This document shows, in pieces, positions 37,740 through 48,056 of a stretch of 64,000 nucleotides of DNA (positions within the stretch are counted from its first letter, which is position 1; every line of letters starts with the position of its first letter). Location: NCBI RefSeq assembly GCF_024539815.1, contig NZ_JAHHIU010000087.1:38900-102899 (forward strand), read 5' to 3'. The translations under genes were made by a program, and so were the position numbers. Under the pieces are notes generated by a model. That model ran no database searches. It was not told the DNA's origin and saw only the letters and a list, made by a program, of their open reading frames with translations. The DNA comes from Streptomyces hayashii (GTDB lineage Bacteria; Actinomycetota; Actinomycetes; Streptomycetales; Streptomycetaceae).

Positions 37740-38213
37740 ATGGCCCTACCGCCCGTACCGCCTCAACCGCCCGTGCCGCCGGGGGACATGCCGCCTTCCG
37801 GCGGCTTCGGACCGCCCACCGCCCCTTACGCCGCCGTAGGCCATGGCGAGCCCAGGGATCCCGGCGGCCCCGGCCGACGCAGGAACCCGCTCATCGTGGT
37901 GCTCGTCCTGCTGGTCGTGGCCGGGGCCGTGCTCGCCGTGGTGCTGATGGCTTCGCGCAACGGCTCGTCGGACGACGCGCCGAGCCCCGAGGGCAGCGCC
38001 ACGACCTCTCCTGAGCCCTCCGTAAGCCTCCCGGCGGAGCTGCCCAGCGGCTTCCCCAGCGAGCTGCCGTCGCACCTCCCGACCGGGTTGCCCACGCAGT
38101 TGCCGAGCACCCTGCCGACCGAGTTGCCGAGCACTCTGCCGACGGAGTTGCCGACCGACTTGCCGAGCGGACTCGAATCGCTGCTGTCCCAGGTGGGGGA
38201 GTCTGCGTCGTAG
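37740..38213 (+). CDS. Membrane protein with Pro-rich N-terminus and LPxxLPS repeats
   Basis: A 157-residue protein. Residues 1-~42 are a cytoplasmic Pro/Gly-rich segment (ALPPVPPQPPVPPGDMPPSGG). One transmembrane segment (NPLIVVLVLLVVAGAVLAVVLMA) follows, then a Ser-rich linker and an outer region of repeats: LPSGFPSELPSHLPTGL, LPTQLPSTLPTEL and so on to LPSGLESL. Function is unknown; the outside part may be a flexible wall-spanning stalk. The ATG at 37740 has only a weak ribosome site, and an earlier GTG near 37707 is possible. Confidence 0.65.
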   Translation: MALPPVPPQPPVPPGDMPPSGGFGPPTAPYAAVGHGEPRDPGGPGRRRNPLIVVLVLLVVAGAVLAVVLMASRNGSSDDAPSPEGSATTSPEPSVSLPAELPSGFPSELPSHLPTGLPTQLPSTLPTELPSTLPTELPTDLPSGLESLLSQVGESAS

Positions 38214-38458
38214 CCGGCGTCGCCATTCCCGCGGCAGCCGCACGTACGTGGCAGTCGTCTCGATGCAGCTGTCGACCAGCCGGCCTTGCTCGTCGTATTA
38301 CGTGCGGGGACATCGAGCCTACTGAGGGGCGGTTCGGCAGGTTCGCCGACAGCGGCCAGAGCTGAGGCGCGCGCGAGCCATGGGCGGCCTGGGGGTGAGC
38401 GCGGGGCGCCGGCCGTCCGCCGGGCCGACACCCGGTGCGGACGAGTAGCGGACCCCGC

Positions 38459-39831
38459 CTAGGAAATCGCTTCCTCCTCGCCGGGCCACGCTGCGGCCAG
38501 GGCGGTGGCCGGGTCGTGGGCCGCATCGCCCGCCGGCGTCCAGCGGCCGCCCTCCTGGCGGTACGGCCACCAGCGACCGTCCCGCCCCAACCGCAGTTGG
38601 CAGCCCGTCCCCACGTCCGTCCACCGGTTCCCGCACGCTTGGAGCACGGGCCGCTCGTCCTCCTCCCAGGCAGAGTCCAGCGCGGCACGCGCGCGTGCGA
38701 GCACTTCGCCCTCGACGGTCCACTCCTCTTCGAGGACCGCCAGCGCGGTCGCTCCTCCGTGCGTCCAGGCGCGCACGGCCAAGTCCAGTTGCTCCCGCTC
38801 ACGCCCCGACCCGGCGGCGAGCCGATCCGCCACCGCCGAGGCGGGCCCGTCCGCCGCCCGGAGGCCGCCGAGGACGCCCACAGCCAGCCGCACCGCGTCC
38901 TGGGACAGCGTCGACCGCCCCGTGACCGCCGCGCTCCGTCCGGCGTCCTCACGCAGGGCCTCCGCGAGCATCAGGCGCGCCTCGACGGCCGTCCGCGCCG
39001 CCAGAAGTTCCAGTGCCGCCGGATCCAGCCAGGGCGGGACCGGCGCCTCCGTGTCCAGCGAGGGGGGAACGCCCGCTTCCGGCGGAAGCCCGGGCAGGGC
39101 GGGCAGTGGGGGCAGGATGCTCCCGGACGCGTAGGCCTCCGCCGCGTCCACCCCGTCCGCGTGCTCCGGCTCCGACGCGATCGCACCGGCGACGCCGCGC
39201 GCCTGTAGGCCGCTCAGCAGGACGCCCTCGGGGCGGCCCCTGAGCAGCAGCAGGACGAACGGGTCCTGGTCGAGCAGCCTCGCCACCTGATAGCAGACCG
39301 CCGCGGTATGACCGCAGTGGTCCCAGGCGCCGCAGCCGCACTCTGCCTCCAGGTCGCCCAGCCCCGGAAGGAGGTCGATGCCGGCCGCCGCGGCGTCCTC
39401 GACCAGATGCGGCGGCATCTCCCCGTCGAGCAACGCGGCCACGTGCCCGGATCGCTCGCCCGCCAGGTCCAGGAACCGGTTCCACTGCGCGTCCGAGAGG
39501 ACGCCGAGCAGCACGTCTGCACGGTGCCCCGTCCGATCGCGGTCCCGCACGACGGCCGTGACGCGTCCCGGACGCACCGACACCGCGCCCACGGCGCCCG
39601 CGCGCGCCAGCCGACGCCCCGTCCTCACCTGCGCTCCGTCCAGGGCGCCGTCCTCCAACGCGGACAGCCACGCCCGGCCCCACCAGGTCTGCGCGAAGCC
39701 CCTCCCGGGCGCGGGAGGCAACGCGGCGAACGTTCGCTCCTCGATGCCCTCGATGCCCTCGATGCCCTCGATGCCCTCGATGCCCTCGTGGCTGTCGTGG
39801 CTGTCGTGCTCGTCGTGGCTGTCGTGCCCGC

Positions 39832-39835
<4 letters not shown>
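38459..39835 (-). CDS. SWIM zinc-finger protein
   Basis: A 458-residue protein. After a repetitive head (MSG then HD- and IEG-type triplets to about residue 33) comes FAQTWWGRAWLSALEDGALDGAQVRTGRRLARAGAVGAVSVRPGRVTAVV. The SWIM finger is ECGCGAWDHCGHTAAVCYQ (C-x-C-x5-C-x-H). SWIM domains bind DNA or protein; in actinomycetes this protein is usually paired with an SNF2 helicase, as here. The ATG at 39835 overlaps the helicase stop (ATGA), so the two are translationally coupled and probably act together in DNA metabolism or chromatin remodelling. The C-terminal half is Ala/Arg-rich with no known domain. Confidence 0.85.
39741..39830 (-). repeat. Ten 9-bp units encoding the SWIM protein N-terminus
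   Basis: From 39741 to 39830 the DNA is ten units of 9 bp: five near-identical copies of TCGATGCCC (plus strand) and five of TCGTGGCTG type. They encode HDS HDE HDS HDS HEG and five IEG/IEE triplets directly after MSG. The frame is kept by the multiple-of-three length, so copy number can change without breaking the gene. Confidence 0.9.
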
Positions 39836-42822
<2,987 letters not shown>

Positions 42823-43076
42823 GGAAACCCTCTGCGCGGAGATGACCCTCTCCTCAAATTTGACTACTGGGTCGGGGTCGCCGAGGGTACATCACCGCAT
42901 CGAGAAGGTGCACCCTCGTTGGATCGGCCTCGGGTGCGGGCTTGGGGTGAGGGGGTTCTCAGGGGAGTCTCGGGGGAGTACCTCAGGGACGTCTCAGGGT
43001 CCGGTTCGGAACCGCGGGCGGCGCAGACCCGTTTTCATGGCAGAGAGCGGCAGTGGCCGCGAAGGAGGCGACGCAG

Positions 43077-43259
43077 ATGTCTAAGAACGCGAAGATCGCC
43101 GCAGGGGGTGTGGCGGTCGGGCTTCTCCTGTTGATCTGGCTGCCCTGGTGGGCTTCCTTGTTGATCGTGGTGGGGGTCCCGGTGGCGGCCTACCTCACGC
43201 TGGATCCGTCACAGCGGCGCAGACTGCGCCGCGTCACCCGCAAGGAACTCGGCCGCTGA
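43077..43259 (+). CDS. Small membrane protein, two transmembrane segments
   Basis: A 60-residue protein beginning MSKNAKIAAGG, with a long hydrophobic stretch (VAVGLLLLIWLPWWASLLIVVGVPVAAYLTL) that can form two short membrane helices, and a basic tail SQRRRLRRVTRKELGR. GAAGGAGG lies 7 bases before the ATG at 43077. Function unknown. The 254 bp upstream carry several CTCAGGG/GTCTCGGGG-type short repeats (42957-43005) that may be part of its control region. Confidence 0.7.
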   Translation: MSKNAKIAAGGVAVGLLLLIWLPWWASLLIVVGVPVAAYLTLDPSQRRRLRRVTRKELGR

Positions 43260-43320
43260 GGCGCGGGCGCAGCCACTCGGTTCGGACGCCCACCGCGCGC
43301 AGCCGCCGACGCACCTGGAA

Positions 43321-43354
43321 GGACCGGTACGGCTCGCTGGAGCCATACCGGTCC
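43321..43354. terminator. Strong hairpin between convergent genes
   Basis: GGACCGGTA (43321-43329) pairs with TACCGGTCC (43346-43354). Inside it, across one mismatch, GGCTC pairs with GAGCC around a 4-base loop: 14 paired positions in 34 bases. It lies in the 217-bp gap between the small membrane protein gene (plus) and the 344-residue hypothetical gene (minus), and can stop transcription from both sides. Confidence 0.75.
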
Positions 43355-43476
43355 GGGCGACGCCCGGGACCTTCGCCCTCACCTCGGCAGCCGCCGTCAC
43401 CGCAGATATCGATGGCCACCGCGGGCATCGCAGACGCCGCGGGCGCGGTGGCCGTCGAGGAGGGGAGCCGGAAACT

Positions 43477-44511
43477 TCACAGAGGGCGCACGGCCATCTT
43501 GTCGAGCGCCTCCAGGAGCCCGGGCAGCTCGGGTCCGCGGCCGACCGGGAGCACCTCGCCGGGCTTGTCGTCGAGGAGGACGAACGCGATGTCGTCGGTC
43601 CTGGCCACCAGAGACCAGCCGGGCCCGTCGGCGCGCAGAGTGCGCGCATCGCCGGGAGCGAACGAAGAGCGCACGCGTCCGAGCGGAGGCGGAGTATCCA
43701 CATAGGCGCGCACTTCGGCCAGCACCCGTCGGATACCGCTGTGGCCCCTCGGCGCGTCCTTCCCGGGTCCTGGCGCTTCAGCAGCCGCACTGCTGCCCGC
43801 GGCCCCTGCGGAACCAGGGGCCCCGCCGTCCCCGCCGTCCCCGCCGGGCCCTGAGGCCACCTCGTCGAGCGCCGAAGTCCTGCCGGGCCCGCCCGTCTCG
43901 CGACCCCGGTCCGCCCCAACGATCGTGTCTGTCCGGTCCGCCCGGTCTGTCCGGTCCGCCCCGACGGCGTCCGCGTGCGTCTCGGCGCTGCCCTCCCGGG
44001 AGGGCGTGAACTCCGTGTCGTCGATCTGCTCCCGCCACAGCGCCCACTGCAGCGCGATCTCGTCGGCCCCCAGCCGCCGCTGTGCCGGACCCCAGGTGCT
44101 CGTGTCGGGCGGGCACAGGGCCGGGCCGTCCGTCATCTCGGGGGCGGGATCGTGCGGCGCGGGCACGCCGGGAGCCGCGACGGCGACCGCCAGAGGCCAG
44201 CCGGGCAGCGCGGCGACCACTGTCCGCTCGTCCGGCGACAGGTCGTATTCCATGCCGCAGTCCCACGACGCGATGGCGACGGCGACCAGCGACACGTCGT
44301 CGATGACCACGGTCCAGCGTGCGCCCTCGCCGTCCTGGCCCAGCACCAAGCCGTAGCCGTCGGCGAGCGGCGGGAGGCCGAGCGCCGCACAGGCCTCCGG
44401 ATAGTCGTCGCCCAACGCACTCGGGAACTTCGCCGGCGTCAACAGCACCGCCGTGAGCACATAGAGCGCGTCGTCCGCGGCGGCGACGGCGTCCTCGTCC
44501 GTCCCGGCCAT
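43477..44511 (-). CDS. Hypothetical protein with Gly/Asp-rich insert
   Basis: A 344-residue protein of unknown function. Residues 1-~165 look globular (ALYVLTAVLLTPAKFPSALGDDYPEACAALGLPPL, WTVVIDDVSLVAVAIASWDCGMEYDLSPDERTVVAALPGWPLAVAVAAPG). A low-complexity insert follows (ADRTDRADRTDT, GDGGDGGAPG). A second globular part has GPGWSLVARTDDIAFVLLDDKPGEVLPVGRGPELPGLLEALDKM. The start ATG at 44511 with GGGGAGG upstream is preferred to one at 44547. Short GACCGGGCGGACC-like repeats encode the DRTDRADRT segment. Confidence 0.7.
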   Translation of the reverse strand: MAGTDEDAVAAADDALYVLTAVLLTPAKFPSALGDDYPEACAALGLPPLADGYGLVLGQDGEGARWTVVIDDVSLVAVAIASWDCGMEYDLSPDERTVVAALPGWPLAVAVAAPGVPAPHDPAPEMTDGPALCPPDTSTWGPAQRRLGADEIALQWALWREQIDDTEFTPSREGSAETHADAVGADRTDRADRTDTIVGADRGRETGGPGRTSALDEVASGPGGDGGDGGAPGSAGAAGSSAAAEAPGPGKDAPRGHSGIRRVLAEVRAYVDTPPPLGRVRSSFAPGDARTLRADGPGWSLVARTDDIAFVLLDDKPGEVLPVGRGPELPGLLEALDKMAVRPL

Positions 44512-44649
44512 CCCAGCCTCCCCATCGGTTCGTCCAACGGCGCGCACCCTAGTGCGGGGGGAAGGCGCTTGTCACGGCGGCCGACATACCCGGAGCTGCA
44601 GTTTTCCGGTCGGAGGGGGCGAATCGACCACCTCCGGCCGTCGGAGGCG

Positions 44650-44979
44650 TCACCTCGTCGGCAGTCCGAGGAGTGCGCGGGCCACGGCTTGCGGCGACTG
44701 GTCGCGCTCCCGCGCGAGGGCGAGGACGGCGCGACAGGCCAGTTCGTTGACCCCGAAGGACAGCGCTTCCGGCGACACCCAGCCCGCCGCCTCGTCGATC
44801 CTGCCCTGGTCGTTCTCCGCGCAGGCCGAGACATAGGCGGCGGCCGCCTCGAAGAGATTGGGTGCGCGTCTCCCGGCGGAGTTCGGCGTCCCGCCCGGCC
44901 CTGCCGGCCCGTGCGGACGCGACGACGTGCGCGTCACGTCGAGAAGTCTCCCGTAAGCCGTACGGATCCTGCCGAACAT
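44650..44979 (-). CDS. Small helical hypothetical protein
   Basis: About 109 residues from the ATG at 44979, which has GGAAGG 8 bases upstream; an in-frame ATG at 45021 has its GGAG too close. The first part (MFGRIRTAYGRLLDVTR) is basic. The second (LFEAAAAYVSACAENDQGRIDEAAGWVSPEALSFGVNELACRAVLALARERDQSPQAVARALLG) is helical and resembles small Streptomyces proteins of unknown function. It is divergent to the MpaB-type gene, about 95 bp away. Confidence 0.6.
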   Translation of the reverse strand: MFGRIRTAYGRLLDVTRTSSRPHGPAGPGGTPNSAGRRAPNLFEAAAAYVSACAENDQGRIDEAAGWVSPEALSFGVNELACRAVLALARERDQSPQAVARALLGLPTR

Positions 44980-45074
44980 GCCGACCGCCTTCCGGGGTGA
45001 TGACTGCGACTGAACGTTCATCTCCTGCTATTCAACCTAGAGTTGGCGACCGGCGACAGAAGGGGGACGGAGCG

Positions 45075-45971
45075 GTGAAGCGCTTCGAGCGACTCGAACG
45101 AATCCAGCGGCTGGACCCGCACCAGGACGCGTTCGAGATCTACCGGCTCACAGCGGCGTACGAGTTCCCCTGGGATGTCACACGCGCCCTGGAGCTGGCC
45201 CTGTACCGCACCTATGGGGTGCCCTCCATCGGGCGTCTGCTCGCGGAGACCGCGGAACTCACGGATCGCGCCCAGAAGCGCTACGACGACACCTCGCTCC
45301 TGCTCGATGCCGTCGTCGAGCATGGCTTCGACAGTGAGCAGGGGCGCACGGCCGTCCGCCGCATCAACGGGATGCACCGTGGCTACGACATCAGCAACGA
45401 GGACATGCGGTACGTGCTGTGCACGTTCGTCGTGATGCCCAAACGATGGATCGACGCCTACGGATGGCGCAGGCTGTCACGCCACGAGATCGTCGCCTGC
45501 AGCGTGTACTACCGCACCCTGGGGCAGCGCATGGGCATCAAGGACATCCCTGAGACCTACGAGGAGTTCGAGGCCTGCCTCGACGCCTACGAAGAGGCCC
45601 ACTTCGCCTGGGACGAGGGTGCGCGACGCGTCTCGGACGCCACGCTCGCCCTGATGGCCTCCTGGTACCCGCGGCCGCTCGCTCCCCTCCTGCGCCGCGC
45701 CACGCTCGCTCTCCTCGACGCGTCCCTCCTGAAAGCCTTCCGCTATCCCGCGCCCGGCCCTGTCACCCGCGCCCTGGTGCACGGGACGCTACGCACGCGT
45801 GGGCGAGTGGTGCGGCTGCTGCCGCCACGCCGCACCCCCCACCACGCCCGGCAGAACCGGGAGATCAAGGGGTACCCGAACGGCTACCGGCTGGAGGAGC
45901 TGGGCACCCGCCCGACGCCTGGGATTGCGGGCTGCCCCGTGCGGCCGCGGGGCGAGTCGGTCGACCAGTGA
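45075..45971 (+). CDS. MpaB-type oxygenase-like protein (DUF2236)
   Basis: A 298-residue, mostly helical protein. The stretch YEFPWDVTRALELALYRTYGVPSIGRLLAET, then INGMHRGYDISNEDMRYVLCTFVVMPKRWIDAYGWRRLSRHEI, and AYEEAHFAWDEGARRVSD match the DUF2236/MpaB family. Characterised relatives include latex-clearing oxygenases and the fungal MpaB protein. The conserved His/Arg positions of the heme-binding members are plausibly HR in MHRGYD. Reaction and substrate unknown. The start is GTG at 45075 with GGACGGAG upstream. Its last 60 codons overlap a converging minus-strand frame. Confidence 0.78.
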   Translation: MKRFERLERIQRLDPHQDAFEIYRLTAAYEFPWDVTRALELALYRTYGVPSIGRLLAETAELTDRAQKRYDDTSLLLDAVVEHGFDSEQGRTAVRRINGMHRGYDISNEDMRYVLCTFVVMPKRWIDAYGWRRLSRHEIVACSVYYRTLGQRMGIKDIPETYEEFEACLDAYEEAHFAWDEGARRVSDATLALMASWYPRPLAPLLRRATLALLDASLLKAFRYPAPGPVTRALVHGTLRTRGRVVRLLPPRRTPHHARQNREIKGYPNGYRLEELGTRPTPGIAGCPVRPRGESVDQ

Positions 45972-46340
45972 GTGGAGCGTTTCGCGCAGCCGGCGGAGCT
46001 CGGCGCGAGACGTGGCCCGCGCGATCGTGAGAACGGCGCGCCGGAACGGGTCCGTCAGTTCTTCGACGCGCGACGGACGGTCCCCGTGGAACAAGCTCGC
46101 GGGCTCCTCCAGGAAGGCCAGTCGCCGCCGCGGCACGGCCCCCTGGGCGGCAGCGCCGTCCAGGGGCCGAAGGAACACGCGCACCGTGAACCAGGGATTC
46201 TCGTGTGCTTGCACGGCCTCGGGGCGGCCTCGACCGTCTACCGCCCGCACGTGACGGGCCGCCCCGATCCGGCCGCACGGTATGCAGGGCGAACTCTCCG
46301 GACAGTGCGACGGAGCGGACGTGCTGGAGGCGGCCGACAT
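45789..46340 (-). CDS. Hypothetical protein overlapping the MpaB-type gene end
   Basis: A minus-strand frame of up to 183 residues. From about residue 42 it reads like a real protein with good codon use (QAHENPWFTVRVFLRPLDG, RRLAFLEEPASLFHGDRPSRVEELTDPFRRAVLTIARATSRAELRRLRETLHSLVDRLAPR). A GTG near 46218 may be the true start. The last 183 bases overlap the MpaB-type coding region in antisense, and the translated tail there looks like shadow sequence. Either the stop is real and the overlap exists, or the gene has lost its own ending. No known domain. Confidence 0.45.
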   Translation of the reverse strand: MSAASSTSAPSHCPESSPCIPCGRIGAARHVRAVDGRGRPEAVQAHENPWFTVRVFLRPLDGAAAQGAVPRRRLAFLEEPASLFHGDRPSRVEELTDPFRRAVLTIARATSRAELRRLRETLHSLVDRLAPRPHGAARNPRRRAGAQLLQPVAVRVPLDLPVLPGVVGGAAWRQQPHHSPTRA

Positions 46341-46389
46341 GCGGGGGTGGTGACCGTCCCGGGCGCGGGGCGCGACGTCATGTCCGACC

Positions 46390-46419
46390 GACCCGACCCG
46401 ACCCGACCCGACCCGACCC
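46390..46419. repeat. Six tandem GACCC units
   Basis: A simple 5-bp repeat, six perfect copies, followed by GACGC. It lies between the hypothetical gene above and the methyltransferase stop. It is prone to slippage. Confidence 0.85.
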
Positions 46420-46459
46420 GACGCGTTCGTGTCGGCCGTCGCCGGACGGGCCTGAGTGC

Positions 46460-47059
46460 TCAGTCCTCTCGGAGCGCCAGGGCGAGGAAGCGGGAGTCCT
46501 CGTCGACGTACGACGTCATGCGCCAGCCCGAACGGGCCAGAAGCGGGCCGAGGTTGGCCTCCGCGCGCAGGTCCTCAGGTGTGATCCGCCGGCCCTGACG
46601 AGCCGCGAGCGCCGCCCTGCCGATCGGGTGGAAGAGCGCCAGCGTGCCGCCGGGGCGTACCACCCGTGCCAACTCTCGCAGGTCGTCCGTGGGGCGGGGC
46701 AGATGGGCGACGAGCCCCGCCGCGAACACGGCGTCCAGCGACGCGGAGCGCAGCGGAAGTACGGCGACGTCGGCGAGCACCAGTCGTCCGTCGCGGTCGC
46801 GTCCGGCCCGTACGGCGGCCTCCAGCATGGCGGGGGTCAGATCCACCCCCACGACCGTTCCCGAGGGCCCTACGGCCGCACGAAGCGGCCTCAGGGCGCG
46901 TCCGGTGCCGCAGCCGGCGTCCAGCACGCGGTCCCCTCGGCGCAGCCCGAGCTCGCCGACCGCGGCTTCGTAGGCGGGACCGTCGTCGGGAAACCGGCTG
47001 TCCCAGTCCGCGGCGCGCGCCGTGAAGAACTCCTGGACGTGTGTGTGGTCGTCGCTCAT
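46460..47059 (-). CDS. Class I SAM-dependent methyltransferase
   Basis: About 199 residues. VQEFFTARAADWDSRFPDDG leads into motif I, RVLDAGCGTGRALRPL. Then come VVGVDLTPAMLEAA (motif II Asp), VLADVAVLPLRSASLDAVFAAGLVAHLPRP (motif IV region) and ELARVVRPGGTLALFHPIG (post-II). This is a UbiE/COQ5-like methyltransferase on a small molecule of unknown identity. The start at 47059 (MSDDHT) is better spaced from GAGGGA than the ATG at 47068. It is divergent from the MHYT gene 150 bp away. Confidence 0.88.
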   Translation of the reverse strand: MSDDHTHVQEFFTARAADWDSRFPDDGPAYEAAVGELGLRRGDRVLDAGCGTGRALRPLRAAVGPSGTVVGVDLTPAMLEAAVRAGRDRDGRLVLADVAVLPLRSASLDAVFAAGLVAHLPRPTDDLRELARVVRPGGTLALFHPIGRAALAARQGRRITPEDLRAEANLGPLLARSGWRMTSYVDEDSRFLALALRED

Positions 47060-47211
47060 GTTCCGCATGATCCCTCACCGGCACGGGTGATACGTCGGCG
47101 CACACGTTCGAGCGCGAGCCGATCGTTCCGCCCCACTTCCCCGTCATATTGCAGCAGCTTTCGAAATGCGCCCCCCTTGTGCTTCCGTGCCCCGGCTAGC
47201 GTCCCGTGGCC

Positions 47212-48015
47212 ATGGGACATCTGGACCACGCCGCCTTCGGCTGGCTGACCCCGGTGCTGTCGTACGTGATGGCCTGCATCGGCGCCGCCCTCGGCCTGCG
47301 CTGCACCGTGCGCGCTCTCGGCGCCACCGGGCGTTCGCGACGCAACTGGCTGATCACCGCGGCCTCGGCGATCGGCACCGGCATCTGGACGATGCACTTC
47401 GTGGCCATGCTCGGCTTCGCGGTCGGCGGCACGGACATCCGCTACGACGTTCCGCTGACCGTGCTCAGCCTCCTCGTGGCCATGGTCGTCGTCTGCGTCG
47501 GTGTCTTCGCCGTCGGCTACAGCCGTGACCGCACGCGCGCGTTGCTGATCGGCGGGCTGACCACGGGCCTGGGCGTGGCGAGCATGCACTACCTGGGCAT
47601 GGCCGCGGTCCGGCTGCACGGCGACGTGACCTACGACCCGGTGCGGGTCGCGCTGTCCGTCGTGATCGCGGTCGTCGCCGCCACCGCGGCGCTCTGGGCC
47701 GCGCTCAACATCAGGTCGCCGCTCGCTGTCGGCGTCGCCTCGCTCGTCATGGGCGCGGCCGTCAGCAGCATGCACTACACGGCGATGTTCGCGGTGAGCG
47801 TCCGTGTCACGCCCTCCGACGTGGCGCTGCCCGGGGCCACGGCGATGCAGTTCATCTTCCCCCTTGCCGTCGGCCTCGGGTCCTACCTCTTCCTGACCTC
47901 GGCGTTCGTCGCCCTGTCGCCCACCACGGGGGAGCGCGAGGCGTCCGCGTCCGCCCAGCGGCCGGAGGAGAACCTCGCCGACCTCGCCGATCCGCAGCAC
48001 ACCAGGACCGCCTGA
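47212..48015 (+). CDS. MHYT-domain integral membrane protein
   Basis: About 267 residues, seven transmembrane segments, three MHYT-type motifs: TMHFVAM (~60), SMHYLGM (~123) and SMHYTAM (~186). The His/Met pairs face outward and were proposed to bind copper and sense O2, CO or NO. No output domain follows; the ~40-residue C-terminal tail is acidic and cytoplasmic. The start is the ATG at 47212 or the in-frame GTG at 47206. It lies 41 bp upstream of cvnA in the same direction, so it may be transcribed with the conservon and could be its sensor. Confidence 0.9.
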   Translation: MGHLDHAAFGWLTPVLSYVMACIGAALGLRCTVRALGATGRSRRNWLITAASAIGTGIWTMHFVAMLGFAVGGTDIRYDVPLTVLSLLVAMVVVCVGVFAVGYSRDRTRALLIGGLTTGLGVASMHYLGMAAVRLHGDVTYDPVRVALSVVIAVVAATAALWAALNIRSPLAVGVASLVMGAAVSSMHYTAMFAVSVRVTPSDVALPGATAMQFIFPLAVGLGSYLFLTSAFVALSPTTGEREASASAQRPEENLADLADPQHTRTA

Positions 48016-48056
48016 CCCGGCCGGCGAGCCCCGTCCCACTTCCGAGCGAGGAGGCC

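Noticed and set aside
42857..42895. TTGACT followed by TACATC as a promoter for the SNF2 or small membrane gene
   Set aside because: The spacing to any -10-like hexamer is more than 20 bp and no other feature supports it.
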